Assembly (NCBI GenBank): GCA_963691655.1
Contig: OY829329.1
Coordinates: 80,408,613-80,472,612, forward strand
DNA length: 64,000 bases
Reading direction: 5' to 3'
From: Toxonevra muliebris
Lineage: Eukaryota; Arthropoda; Insecta; Diptera; Pallopteridae
The notes under the pieces are model-generated. The model searched no databases. It was not told the origin of the DNA and saw nothing but the letters and a program-made list of their open reading frames with translations. Numbering within the stretch: the first letter of the stretch is position 1; each line of letters starts with the position of its first letter. A program made the position numbers and the translations under genes. Below are positions 10,661 to 24,105 of the stretch, piece by piece.

Positions 10661-13551
10661 CAAAAATTCGACAGTTCCTACTCCACATACAGAGCAGTAT
10701 CAGTAGATTTATGAACTAAAAATAAGATTAATTTCTAGAACACAGTTTTTCGTTCTACTTTTGGTGTGTTTTCATCTCCTTATAACGAATTTCCATTTAG
10801 AGAATTTTTCTCCACAACAAATAATTCTTGCAGCTGTAAGTTAAATTCTCCATCTCCATCTATCAAATTTTTTCAAAGAATTTTTCGTTTCGCATGTCAA
10901 TAAAACTTCGTTCAGTGAATAAAGTAAAACCTATTTAGGGGATCCCCAAACGTTACAAATAACTATTCCAGTAAAAATTCACAGACGTCTGCCAAATTTG
11001 AGAATTGCTCTGTTACTCGTCCCAAAGCGTTTGATATTTCAGAAGTAAATATAAAAAGTGGGTTGGTACCAGTACAATATATAAATAGAAAAATTTGAAA
11101 AGCCAGAAAAATTTTTAGACATTGATAAACGAGATCTCCAAAGGCGTTTGTAACAACCATGAACATAATGTGCACCTAGCATTTAACCCAAAATTTAAAG
11201 CTTTTTGTTATGTATTTCGCTCCGAAATTTAATTAAAATTTGTTTGAAATCGGTAAAACTATTTAGAATATGAAGAGTACTTTTTTGAAGAAGATAATTG
11301 TAAAAGTGCTGTATTTTGCTTATTTAAATACTTTATAGAACTACACTCTAAGTTCGAGACTTTTTATTTCAGAAAAAACAACAAGCGAAAGGTTTATTCG
11401 TTTTCGATATTTTTATTTCATTTGCTTGTATGTGCACAGCAGACGAAAATGGATTAAGAGGGTTTTCTCTCATAAACAAAATTATTTGTCAAAATTTATT
11501 GAGCGAATGCATATCATAATTGTCTAATCTCAGAGGACCTCAGAATATTTCAGAATACTTTCTGCTATCTGGCATACTGTATTCTGTGGCTGGGAGTATC
11601 TTGTTTTTCGAAAATATTTCATTGTTATGTTAATTTTTATAAATTGTGAAAACTATCTATTTTTTTTTATTTTGTCATTTCGATATTGAAAAATGATAAT
11701 GGATGCGTTCAGGAAACAACCTCTGCTCAGAAACATGTTGAGCTGAAGTATCAAAAAAATAATACGCTCCATGGAATGGCTACTGCTCAATATGATTTTT
11801 GTTGATCATAAAGTAATCAATTTGCGTTCATAAGACACACAGGTAGCAGTGGCGGAGCAGAGGCGTCGTCTGAACGTGACAAATTGAAATAATAAATCCA
11901 AATAAAATAATTAACCTAACCAGAGTATCAAGGGAAATTCTACAGGGGGAGTCATTTGACATACCTCGCTCTTTTTTTTTAACTGCCAAATTTGAAATGT
12001 GTCAAAATATGAAATGTCAAATGCAAGTGGTATATAAACAAAAGTTTGTGTGTGAAATAATAGCTGGCTTGCCAACTTGGGGGGAATTCCCCCATTTTGA
12101 GGGAATAGCGAAGCTCTGGGGTAATGGGAGAATGACTCCAATATTTGGGGGAATTTTAAAACAATGTTTTGCACAAAGAGTTGAGTTTCGACAAATAAGC
12201 AATAAATAAAGTTATTTTAAAAGACAATACAGTAAATGAGATATCTCTTGATTTTGACCTAATCTTAAGTCCAAAATTAAGTTCACGTGTCCCAGCGTTT
12301 TGGTGTGTCAATTTCACGTACTTAAATTGCTATTGTGCCTTTGGTGCGTCTTTTTCCGTATGATATTTTTTGTGATGTTTTGTATTATGTATTGCGGCAA
12401 GTGCTACAGAAACACACTTATTTGTCGTTCCAGTGAATGAAGAAAAGAGCTGACGATGCAGCGAAAACAGCGATGCAACAAACAACTCATAAAAATTTAA
12501 CTTAACCCTTCTCAATTTTTGATTGATAAAAAACGAATCGGAATTGATTAATATTGGTGTAAAAATTATAAACTGATTTAAAACCCCCCAAAAAAAAACT
12601 AATGGGAGTGGTTTTATGAAGTGGGAAAGTTTGAACGCCTAAAACTATTTGTTGTTAAATGAGCTTTTTACCAATTTGTTTTAAGTAATTAAATATTTTA
12701 TATAAATTTTATATATCAGCTATCCATAGCTAGTTTTTTATCTGGATAGTATGACGGGAAGTATTTTATATATTTTTTTTACTTTTTTCACTTTTATCTC
12801 AAATACAATCAAAATAATTTTTCACAAATTTTTGACTTTGACTGTCGCTAACTTCTGTAATACGCATCATAGCTCATAGCTGATGCATTTTTTTGAAAGC
12901 TTGGGAAATTCCCTAAACGATATGATATATATATGTAGCAACAGAAAACTGTTATGGTGGCAGTTCTATCCCTTTTGGTGAAGGCCGTCTAGAGGCGGGC
13001 TTGGTAACTAGAGGGTTAAGTGTAATTTATTTATGTGGACTAGGCCTATTGGGGACACCACAATAAAAAAAACTCGCTATTGACTCTACTCCAGCGGTGG
13101 TGTGGAAATAAGTTCATCAATTTTGTTATATTTTGAGAATCCCCAATCAAGAAATCATTATTTCACAAATAAGGCGCTATTCCAAACTGCCCGTTTATTC
13201 CACAATAGAATATAACAACACAGTAAACATTTATGTATGTAAATATGTATAACCATTTATTTATTTAAATTTTGAACGGTTTTTTTTTATTTCTAGCTTT
13301 ATAAACAAATTTCGCGCTTGCATTTGAAATAAAACACAAAGCAGAAACTTTTGTAATTTTGATATCGAACAGCAGTTTTTGACAGTATAAAATTTATTCT
13401 CTGAAGTGACTCCACCTTGCTAGAGTATTACTGATTAGTTTAATTAAAAAAGAAAAAAATCATAATTTCTGTTAACAAATTTTCTATATAACGAAGTAAT
13501 TTTCTGGTCCCTTCCGTATTCGCTATAAGCAAGTTCAACTGTATTTAAAGT
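10661..13551. other. Non-coding span with one Rel-type palindrome
   Basis: No exon or element was recognised. Overlapping frames on both strands at 11911-12209 accompany a locally GC-richer patch. That patch holds the perfect palindrome GGGGGAATTCCCCC (12080-12093). Confidence 0.5.
12080..12093. promoter_or_regulatory. Perfect kappa-B-like palindrome
   Basis: GGGGGAATTCCCCC contains GGGAATTCCC, which fits the Rel/NF-kappaB (Dorsal, Dif, Relish) consensus. Function is inferred from the motif only. Confidence 0.3.
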
Positions 13552-13690
13552 TTAAACGATGTTAGACTTATAGGCTTGACTTTTAATACCTCTTGGGATG
13601 AAAACATCTAGCGCCAACCTTACAGATGGTTTTAACAAACATATAATAACGGGTCCATCCGGACCAGAATATTTGAAAGTAAGTTGCAGA
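13552..13690 (-). pseudogene. LINE reverse-transcriptase N-terminal remnant
   Basis: The minus frame reads YSGPDGP, then about 20 residues later VFIPRGIKSQAYKS. This resembles the SPGPDG...VFIPKpGK block at the start of the RT domain in R1/LOA/Jockey-type LINEs, with the intervening helix shortened. The match is short and decayed, so the clade cannot be assigned. Confidence 0.4.
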
Positions 13691-16087
13691 AATATTTTTA
13701 TAAGTGAATAAAAAAAGTTTATCTCTTGATACTGCATTCATTTATATTCATGGAATCATCCAGAATAAAATTTGTTTGCACAATCCTCTTGGTACATATG
13801 TATGCATGTTGTTTTAGTATCCGATACTCTATTTTCCTCTTTAATGGAGAAATGTAATTTAAATAACATTGTGCTACGACAAAAAAAACCGATTTTTAGA
13901 TGTATAAGTGTAAATTAAATCAAAATTCTAAAATTTATAAATCGCTTACTCGTAAACGCAAATAAATCATGCAAATCATTAGCTCTACTCACGCTAAGTT
14001 GCAAATGGTCTTGCATCATTGCAAATGCAAAATATCACAACAACAAATATATGCGATATGCATTTGCAAATTATCGTGAAAAGGACTATTGCATGAATGT
14101 CTACATTTTTTTTTATAAGTGCATCATTTATATCGTCATAAGCACTTATATCACTTCTTTCAAACGACATGTAGAAGTTATGTCCAAGTATATACTTGTA
14201 CCTCCCAAAAATGGGTTTTTAGGCTCTAAGCCCAGATTTTGTAATTTTTTAATGTCTGAAAAGACCTACAACATACGAGGAAGGTAATTTTTTTTTGCCA
14301 CATTTAAGATAATAGATTCTTTTTTTTTTGAGAAAATAAAAATTTTACGAAAAATATGCATAATTCTTTCATGTGGCTCCAAGTGTATTCAAATTGGCTC
14401 CAAAAAAATTTGTGTGGCTTTAAAGCAGTCTTGATTTAAAGATCATAAGATTTGCATTCCCATAACTCTAAAAAAAGGATCACATTCTCCTGATTCAAAA
14501 AGAAACTACTAACCAATCGGTGCATTCTGGATTCAAATATGTTATTTAATAACTACAAGCTGTAAACTAAACCAGCATAAAATGATTAATTTTAATTTAA
14601 ATTTAAATTCGAAACTTTTTGATTCGCTTACCAACACCTTCACACAGATAGTTATATCTGATATAAGCCAACGGTGTTTTCGATCGAAATCAAACTGGAG
14701 AACCTAATTTATTGAATAGTTAACGCTAGAGGACGCTCCAGTATAAAAACTTGGAAAATGTTGATAGGCCTGGTATTTTGTTTAAAGAATGTCAGAGTGG
14801 TTGTACAGTAGTGACTATGCTTCTGCTTCCGGATTGGGGTGAAGTAAAAAATGTGAAAAAAATCTAAAATTTTTATAGTTTTTCGACCCTCCTGCCCATC
14901 TGAAATTTATGCAGTAATGAAAATAACTTTTATAGACAGCGAAAAATTCTACTTTGAATAATTGTAGTAATAAGATTTTCAGTTGTTTTTATCGCCCAGA
15001 GCATCCGAACTTTTCCAAATTTCTTATAAATTTCAAGTAAAAAAATATGTGTATATACCTATATAAATATTGCGTATAAAAAACTAATGAGCTAACGAAC
15101 TAACGACTAACGTAGTATGAATAATTTGGGAAAATTTTGATGAGAAAATGTTTGTCTTGATTCAAATATTAACAAAAATTATATTATATAAATCAAACAG
15201 AAATTTGATTCCAATAAGTAGTTTTTAAAGTCCAATTGAGTAGTTACGTACGAAGTGCGAAAATTTCAGGATTCTTTCTTTTCAACACCAGGATTTTTTA
15301 GCCTAATTTTATACTAAAGCCCCGGTTCCCGGGATTGACATCCCTAGTGTACAGTGTAAAGTGCAGTGCAAATATATGCTCATATGCACTTTATATTTGC
15401 CAGCAACAAAATACACTGTTATTGCTATTGTTTTACACATGACAAACACGTTGTTCATAAACAACCATAAACAATTCTTGACCAGCAGCAACATCAACAA
15501 TAACACCGAAGCGTAAACAACGAAATTGTCAATTGTCTGATTATGTTTTTCTTTAATTTAAATTTCTTTGTTAAACACATTTTTGAGACAATGCTAAACC
15601 AATGTGTGGAAGACACACCTTATTACTTAATTACTTTTTGCTGTAGCTTTATAATGGAAACTTTTAATTTGGTATTAAAGATTATAATATGTTGCAGTTA
15701 TTATTGAATTTCATCTGCTTCAGCTTATGGCATAAGTTTGACGGCAGCTTTTTGATTCCATTCAAGGTATAAACCCATATCGGATCCACCTTATGGCACC
15801 ACATTCTTGTTTTTATAAAAGGCCTTATATCACCTTACTTCAAAACATTATTCGGAGCCCGATGTAAGTATTACGGTATATGAAATCCGGTCAAGCCGTA
15901 AAATAAGTTTTCACACATTTTGCAAGCGTTGAAAAATTAATAAAACGTGCTTTATAGTGGTTTTTGTGCGGAAACACTTGTTTGAAGTTCGATAACAATT
16001 ATTAGTGACGTAATACAAAAACACGTGCAGTAAGTAAGCAAGTAAATAAAAGTTAGACCGACTAAAAATTGTAATTTTTTTCTGCTT
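13691..16087. other. AT-rich non-coding span
   Basis: Nothing recognised. The frame at 14051-14287 is lysine/tyrosine/isoleucine-rich as expected by chance in AT-rich DNA. Confidence 0.5.
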
Positions 16088-16369
16088 CTACTCGTCTAGT
16101 GAGCTTACGGCTTCTATAAGGCATTTCCATCTGATTTTATTTTGTGCATTGGTTTTAGCAGTTTGCCAATTTGTATGTGGTTCTTCGTTGGCTAGGTTCC
16201 AAAGATCATCATTTCGTATTAGATTTGGCCAGAATAATCTGCCAAAGTTTGAGAACGGACATATATCATCTGCGAAGTCCAACTCCTGGAGCTGACGGGT
16301 AGGTCCCCTCGATATGCATCTCCTTTGGGAGCATACGCTAGCCGTAACTTCATTCAGGATGTCATACAT
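16088..16369 (-). pseudogene. LINE ORF2 remnant (FADD box fused to C-terminal tail)
   Basis: The 93-residue frame contains QLQELDFADDI, the RT catalytic box (FADD form of Y/FxDD). After a short gap come LIRNDDLWNLANEEP and QNKIRWKCLIEAV, which resemble the post-RT tail blocks of insect LINEs with an ISNxxLW...TxQxP motif and a terminal RWK..VEAL block. In an intact ORF2 these blocks lie far apart, so at least two internal deletions have brought them together. The frame is open only because so much has been lost. It is non-functional; the clade is uncertain. Confidence 0.65.
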
Positions 16370-16692
16370 ACGTGTAATTTTGGCAGGAGATATGAAGACA
16401 TAGTACCCGTTGAGGGTCTAGGCCAAGTATTTCATATCCATTCATGTTGCGCGTGGTATTGAGCCTAAGCATTCGCTCAGTATATCGTGCACAAACCACT
16501 TACGTCTTATCTTATATGAAGCGCGTGACCAAAATAAATTTTCTTATTTGGAGAATTTGATAAAATTTGATCCAGTCTTTAAGTCAAGGATATATTTTAG
16601 TGAAATTGCAATATTTTTTATGCACATTGAAATAGAAAGTCGGCTATGGTATTAACTATAGTAGTTATCCACAAACATATAAGTACTTATAT
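16370..16692. other. Non-coding gap
   Basis: The part next to 16370 may be more decayed LINE sequence but no frame can be followed. Confidence 0.4.
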
Positions 16693-18338
16693 CAGGGACC
16701 GTAACCATTATAAGCAGTATGAAAAAATTAAATCATCAATAAAAATTATTTTTCCATTTTTTATTTTTTGCTCAGAAATAATAATTTTTTTATGATTTTT
16801 TTTATGTTCCGGAAAAAAAAATCATTGTTTGATTTTTACATTTTTGATTGAAAGGAAAATATCAAGCCGTTACACAGCTTTGCACATCGTGTGCCCAGTT
16901 AGGCCGATATGTGTGTGCTTTATTGTGCTGTCGTTTTTTGCTCAAATTTGGACAAATTTAGGACAATTTCAAAATTGACTTTTTGATTAATTTTGTTGCA
17001 CTTGCCCAAATTACATGTTTATGCAAAATTTTAAACTACTACGCCCAAAAATAACGGTTTTATTAACGAAATCAAAAAGCCGTAACTACAAAGTCCTGAA
17101 AGAGGAAACAAAATACTTATTGGAATATTTTTAAGTTAGTATTTCAACAAAAATAAGTACAAAGAACAGTTGTGGTAATTGTATTCATCATTTCTGTTCA
17201 GTGAAAATACTGGAAACAAACCCCTTGCAATTCTCGGTAACGTTTTCAAATATAAGACACACCCCAAAGATCATTGATGAGGAACCGTGGAGGGTTCCGA
17301 AACGGCGTATGATTTACCTGCTCTCATTTCAACAAAAAGGACGTTATCGGCCTTAATGCTGATAACAAACCTTTAACTGTTGAGTTTCATACAAAACTTT
17401 TTTTGAAGTTTTGTCTTGGGGTTATACTACGAAGTTACGTGTTCCTCTTCTTATTGCGATGAAAATTGTACCGAAGGGTTTTTGGCATGAAAAAACAGAA
17501 TCTGACATTTATTTTTGGAAAAAAATAATTTTAGACATATCTCCCATACAAAAAACTGTCAAAAATCCCCAAAAAGTGGAAAATTTGTATGGGAGCACAC
17601 TTATTTTACATCAAAATAATTTACTTAAAAACTAGTTTCTGAAAGTTTCAGAACAATTGGCTAAAAAATAAGCATCCAGTTCTCAACATCAGCGATCAAA
17701 TGTTACTAAACAAGTAGATCAAAACGAAAATTACACTATCCGACAAAAATTAATTTTTGTAAAAATAACAAGGTTCTGAAAGTGGATTCCGATAGAACTC
17801 GGAAAAAAATTATACGGGTCTCTTCGTTTTAAAATTTTATGTCAAATTTTTTTGTACGCGGGCCCAAGTTTGCTCCTCCTGTAAAAAAATAAAAAGCCGG
17901 AGAGGAAAAATGTTATTGCGAGAGCGACTTTTGCCAGCAACAATAACAGCGAAGTGTTGGTTTTGTTGTTGTTTATTCTGTTTGTTCTTGTAGTTTTTTC
18001 ATAGATGAAAACCCTGAGAACATATTACGACCTGGCCCAAAACAACAAAGCTGTGCAACGGTTGATTTTTTCCTTTCTATCAAAATATAAAAATCCAACA
18101 ATGAACATAAAATAAAAATCAGAAAATAATTATTATTTCTGAGCAAACAGATAAAAATCAAAAAATTATAATAATTTCTAAGCAAAAAATAAAAATCGCT
18201 GAGAAAAAAAATCTCTACTGATTCCAACAGAGCATACAATCATTATCATTTTGGTATACTCGACATTGTTCTCCGATATTTGGAACTTGTTGATTTTTCA
18301 GTTAAATATTTAAAAATAATTATTATTTTCGGTCCCTG
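16693..18338. mobile_element. 1.65-kb DNA transposon remnant, CAGGGACCG termini
   Basis: The left end starts CAGGGACCGTAA and the right end in reverse starts CAGGGACCGAAA. Subterminal inverted repeats extend this: TTTTTGCTCAGAAATAATAA near 16769 and its complement near 18135, the latter in two to three imperfect tandem units. Flanks are ATAT on both sides. No transposase could be read in the interior; short frames at 17411-17635 and 17973-18239 show no domain. The superfamily is undetermined. Confidence 0.55.
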
Positions 18339-20649
18339 ATATATATAGATGCAAGCATGTCCATATGTATGTTTGTATATACGTATGAATATTTACCTTA
18401 GTCAGTAAGAATGTAGAACTATATTAAACTGAAAACTTATGCACTGACTCATAAACGGTTAATATAAAATAGTAAAAATAAAAAGATAAGCAGGAATGCT
18501 GAAAGCGTAATTTTCACAAAGTGAAAAAGTAAGTAAGTGAAACTACCTACCAGCGCATAAATTTCAATTTTAAATTCATAAAATAATTAAATTTCAATGC
18601 GATAAGAACGGATACTGAAAACGATATATTAAGTGACATGGTGACAAATAAAAATGAAAAAAGAAACTACCTAAGGAGGAGAGGAGGACGGCGAGGAGGA
18701 GCCATAACGGAGCCATAGTACGTGTACTTAGCATACGGACGAAAAGGTAAAAAGTAATAAAAGGAAGGAAGAACATGATATGAGTGCATGAAATTAATAA
18801 AGGTATGCAGGTGAAAAAATGTGTTTTCTTTTTTGATATCGCAATGAAAAAGAATTGTACTGATATGGGAATCAGCTACATTCAAGCACTGAATTCGTTG
18901 CACCATATGCATAAATAATAAACGTAAATATTTATATCCAATTTTTAAATACACTTTCACAAAAAAATTTATCAACAATTTCGCGCCAAAAGCAAACAAT
19001 AGAACAAAATAAAACAACAGAAAAGAAGAAAATACATATGCATACATATATAAGTACATATTTATTACAATAAAACCTATAATACAGTTGCAAAAAAATG
19101 TAAAAGGGTGGAAGAGAAAAGTTGAAAACTGATAACAATAAAAGCCAAAGCGTTTTCATTGTACGTGGTTGACTTTTTCTGGTGGTACCCCCTGTGGATT
19201 GGATGGCGGTGGAGGTAACGATACACCTAATATACATACATTTGCATTGACATAAACACCAGCACCAATATCAGCATTAGCACCTCCATAACGAAAACAA
19301 CAAGTAATTACCATAAAACTAGTGATAAAAATAATTAAAAATATAAACTAAAAATAAGTTGAAACATTTTCAGGGCCAGAAGTCGCTCTTCATTTATTTC
19401 CATGTATGCATGTACATGTCCAAGGCGGTACGCATTATGTTCAGGGTGTAAGAGTTTTATTTTATCCTCTATTAATTTGTAGCAAGAGGTTTCAAACAAT
19501 GAACCGCGTTCGGGCGTTTCTCCACTGATAGCCACACACCGGTTTACTTGTGTACGTGCGTATCATTAGTGTCGCAATTGCTGAAGTGAAATATCTCATG
19601 TTCCTGCAACACTGAACTTAGCTCATCATTCAACTTACTTATTTTTAATTCATTTCACTAAAATGATAAAAAATTATCTCTTAGCTACTTTATACGAAAT
19701 ACTACAATATACCATATGTATGTACGAGTATATTTTCCAAGTAGAATGTATTCCATTAAACGCGCAGTACTTGCGCGTTCTGCGCGATAATATGTAAAGT
19801 TAAGTTCTTTTCTGCTACAGAGCGAACAAAAAAGTGCATAGATAGTGCGCTAATTTATCTGGTGGTATCATTGTTCTATTGCAATCTATTGTATTGTACT
19901 CGTTTTGTATTGTATTCGCCGTTGTTGCTTTTTTCGAATTATTTCTGCTTGTGCAAAATGAAATATCATTAAATATAAAACGTGCTGGTGGAAAGAAAAA
20001 TATTTAAATGTGTCGATAAGGAAGCTATATTCGTCGTTGTACAAACCGCAAATGGCAAGTGTAGATATTAAAAGTTGAGTAAGTAAGTTGGTACACAATA
20101 TCAGAACTCAATGTTGAAATCGTTTTCAAATAAGTACATGCATACAATCATATAATTTATTTTTTTATTTTCAAAGAGCAAAATAATTATTTCATTTTAA
20201 TAAAGCACTCAAGGTTATGAGTGAATTTATCTAAAACTAAGAAACAATTTAAGAGGAAATGTTTAATAAAAGATTAAAATAAGAACCTAAAAGACATGCA
20301 CTGCCACATATTTAAGTTGTGATTTCAATTAAGTATGTAATATAATATTAACGTATGAGGGAAAAAATAAACAATCGCAACCATACACAGCGCAGTTGAA
20401 TTGAACTTTTCCAAATTTATTTTAAATATGTTCCAAATTTAAACGAACAATAATGTCAGAGGAATAACAAAAGTCATAGAACAATCAAATCAGACGATCG
20501 TTTAAGAACCAGCTACGGTTCCTCATAAATTATGTTCTATATACATAGTTGTTGCTATTCTCCTTTGATACTTTATTATAAAATTTCTTTTTTGATTATG
20601 GCCAATAAGGATTTGTGAAATGGCTTAACAAATTTTGCAAATGTACCTA
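18339..20649. other. AT-rich non-coding span
   Basis: Overlapping minus frames at 18594-19237 are hydrophobic, tyrosine/phenylalanine-rich and mutually overlapping, as expected for chance frames. No element ends recognised. Confidence 0.5.
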
Positions 20650-21223
20650 GGATAAAGTGGGGTACCTTTGACACCGGGGCACAGTTGACTTTGCCATTTT
20701 CAGTATAACCATGCCCTAAAAGGCAAAAAGTTGAAATGCAGAAAAGAGCTTAATTTGATTTAAAGAAACGTTATGAACTTTAAAGATTCTACTTTAACTC
20801 TTTTTGGATTAAAACGTATTTTTATAAATTTGCGTTTTGTGAATTAATCGTAACCGTTTTTTAAAAAAGATCAACAAAATTTGTTAGCACTGCTCTTTAA
20901 TGTTAACAAAATAAAAGTGAGTTTTTTGAAAATAAAACAAGATAAATTGAAAAAGAGGAAACAAATCATCAAGAGCTTTTGGGGTACATTTGACTTTTCC
21001 CAATGGGGCACATTTGACATATGTATATCAATTGTTCCCTATATTGCAGATTTACGTATTTAGAATTTAATTGTTATATTTTCTGTTTATACATTTTTTA
21101 AGATATGGTTTAATATAGTTTTTTCGAGGTTTGATCTAGAAAAATCAATGTCAATAATCTATCAACAATTTTTGAAATTACAGGCCTTTGAAAATTAAGT
21201 GTCAAAGGTACCCCACTTTACCC
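20650..21223. mobile_element. 574-bp TA-flanked element with 25-bp terminal inverted repeats
   Basis: Both ends read GGRTAAAGTGGGGTACCTTT and continue GACAC, with one mismatch in 25 bp. TA dinucleotides flank each side (20648-20649 and 21224-21225). Two further internal relatives of the terminus (GGGGTACATTTGAC and GGGGCACATTTGACAT near 20980-21020) look like internal binding repeats. TA duplication indicates the Tc1/mariner/pogo supergroup. No transposase is present, so it is non-autonomous. Confidence 0.75.
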
Positions 21224-23399
21224 TACTAAATCGTTGTAATAAGAAAACTACACATATGGTAGGTACTTCAAAATGTACGAGTACTTACACATGTCGAAAT
21301 CATCATCCCATATAAAAACATCCATAAATAAAAATTGTATAAGTTATTCAGGGATTTGTTTTACTTCAGGAAATGTCAAAAGATAAATTCATAATAACTT
21401 GGAATAATTTACATATCAAGCACGCTCGAGGCGAATTATAATACAAAACAGAATGCAAAATGCACTCAAATCGAATCAGAATAAACTCTGGAAACTATGT
21501 AGAACTGTAGCTACAAATTTGTGAAAAATCTAAGCAATCTAAATGTATTCAAACAAAATTGCAATTTAAATGCAATTACATCAACTGAAATAAAGTAATA
21601 ATCATACTAATAATAATAATAATAAAAATAATTGCACATTGCGATTTCAACTGATTAGCTGTTGAGAGTTGAAAGTGATTAAAAATACGATTGCAACAGT
21701 TCAAAATTTGTTGTTTGGCATTGCAGACAATAATTATTTCACCACTATCAGCATTACGATCAGACAGAAAAATCGCCGATGCCAAGCATTGATAATGCCA
21801 GAAGGGGAATGCGGGGTAAAAGCGAATAAAGCAAAACACTGGCAGCAAATGTTTAATTTAAAAACTTCAACTTTTTTCAATTTCAGCTGTTGTTTCGATT
21901 TTTTTTTTTTAATTTTATCGTTGATCAATTTTGTATTTTCAGTTTGTTGTTGGTGCTGTTTGTTTGTGCTGTTGCTGATTGTTGAAGATTGCGGTTTGAA
22001 AACTAGAATAAAAATATCATTCCAAAAGAGATTTCATTGATAGATAAATGCAAAAACAAAATAAACTCGTAACTTTTAACCATTTGCTTGTATGGTTGGC
22101 AATGATTGTTGATTTTGTTGTTGTAATAAATGAAATGCCATAATTTGAATTTTTGTTTATCTATTGAAGGGATCGCAGTAATTTCAAGTTGACGTTTACT
22201 ACTCTGCATACATACAGTCGTGGATGAAATTGGCAGGACATAGCATATGCCTATATCTAATAGTTTGATAATAATTCTCTACAAGTTGCAGATTCAAGGC
22301 TTCCATGCTTTTTAAAAAAGTGGGATGTAAAATAGGTATTTTGTGGTGCCATTTCTAATGTCAAAGCAATGGTAAAAATTGCCATATTGATATGCTTCAT
22401 GTTGAATTAACATTAAAACTATCAAAGGGATTATAATCCGGTTTACATTGTAATATCAATTTATAATGTTAAAAATACATTATAAAATTTCGATAAAATT
22501 GATCTGGAAGATTCCAATATAGGTGCCTACACAGATTATAACTCTAAGAAAATACATCTCGCAGCAGTCTCAAAAAATCAGTGTGTAAACTCCAAAATTT
22601 CTGAGACGGGTTTTTTGAAATAATTACCGTAAAAATTGATAGTTTGTGAGGTATGACTCAAAATAGAAACATAATCCACCTTTGCAATCAGCTTAAAAAA
22701 TAAAGTAAAAATATAGTATCGCAAACACTAATGGTCGAAAGAAATTTTTAACAGAATTTGAATGCGTATTGACGCAATGACTCCTGACAAAATGAGATCA
22801 TGTAGACCAAAAAGAAATTGACACTTGTTGGAACATTACATTAACTACTACATTAATATAATATATTTTGATAACATACCAATTATACTTTTTTCATATT
22901 GAATTCAGAAATAAAGGTATAAGTTTTCTCTGATGTGCAGTAAACCGAATCATGTTCGCAGAATGGAAAAATCTACAACTGTACCTATTGCATTAACCCA
23001 CTTCCGGAGGCCCAAACTTTATGGAGTGATATTTTTTAAAATCAATTTACTCCTTTTACAAAATGAAATCTCTTGGTCCCCTGGTAACTAGTTAGAGTAA
23101 AGTCGTTTGCTCACTTGAAGCAACTCAACTGTGATCCAAAGTAAAACCTTTGATAATGAATATCGTTGCGTTTGCTAAACGTTACATAATTTCCACGTAA
23201 GCGTGTTATAATTTTCTGATTTTTTTTTTTTTTTGTAAAATATCGTGAATTTTTTTTGAAAAATGTCAACGTGCGTGAGTAATATTTTTAAACTCCGTGA
23301 GCGTGAGTTAAAAAGTACCCATGCTCCCATCTCTAGTTGGGATCAGTGAAGAAAAAGTAGGTACAATTTTACCTTTTTCCGACTTTTTCAAACTAGAAG
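21224..23399. other. AT-rich non-coding span
   Basis: A possible Tc1-like solo end (TA then CAGTCGTGGATGAAATTGGC) lies at about 22214 but no mate was found. The 123-codon frame at 21669-22040 overlaps frames on the other strand and has no domain. Confidence 0.45.
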
Positions 23400-23524
23400 G
23401 TACATTAAGTACAATTCGCTCATTTTAGGTACAATTTGTCATTGGGCAAAATAAATTTAAAACTTAATTACAAAAAAATATTTTGTACTAAGTACGTACT
23501 AAAATTTGCCTGTACTGTATTGCT
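23400..23524 (+). repeat. Dispersed repeat, copy B
   Basis: Partner of 3993-4110, same orientation, with scattered substitutions and short indels. It abuts the foldback at 23541-23682. Confidence 0.65.
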
Positions 23525-23540
23525 TAACTTCGAAGCTGAC

Positions 23541-23682
23541 AGCTCTGTTATTGCTGTTTATAAAGGGAAAAATATTGCAAAAAGAGAGTCAAGTCATAAG
23601 AAGTTTTTTGAAATTTAACAAAAACTTTATGAAATGTAAACTTCTTATGACTTTGACCCTACTAAACAGCAATAACAGAGCT
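23541..23682. repeat. Two-tier foldback (perfect 20-bp outer arms)
   Basis: Outer arms AGCTCTGTTATTGCTGTTTA (23541-23560) and its exact complement (23663-23682) enclose inner arms 23588-23606 and 23638-23657, which match except for one indel. A transcript from either strand would fold into a long hairpin with one asymmetric bulge. It could be a young inverted duplication or the core of a foldback element. Confidence 0.75.
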
Positions 23683-24105
23683 TTGAAACTAATTTTGGCT
23701 GAATATTTTTGAAAAATCGATAATTATGATCAAAATGCCGGAACTTTCTCGACCACTGCGCGTCTTTATTTATATATTATCACATTTAAAAATTTGTAGC
23801 ATATACTACAAATTCAGCAGAAATTTTTTGGCCGAACTTCGGAAAGCTGAAGAACTATTACAAGCCGTAGTTGGTAGGCATGGAACCCGTTTGCTACAAA
23901 TAAGGGTTCCTTTGATAGATATTTTTCAAAAGATCAGCCGGAATTAAAAACATTCAATAAACAATGAATTTTAATTATTTATGTTACTACGATAAAACTT
24001 GAGAACTTAAGTTATTTTCACATTGTTCTCTCAATTCTGCACCTGACTGTGTGTATGCATGTACATAATATACATGCAGGCACTACATATTTATGAGCAT
24101 ATGTA
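23683..24105. other. Non-coding span
   Basis: A 73-codon frame at 23726-23947 is somewhat protein-like in composition but no family was recognised. Confidence 0.4.

Noticed and set aside
18594..19237. Three overlapping hydrophobic minus-strand frames
   Set aside because: They overlap in different frames and consist of residues favoured by AT-rich codons; no membrane-protein family recognised.
19335..19535. Minus-strand frame with fairly protein-like composition
   Set aside because: 66 residues, no family, and no splice signals that would make an exon.
22214..22245. Tc1-like left end after TA
   Set aside because: No inner direct copy and no mate were found; kept only as a note on that span.
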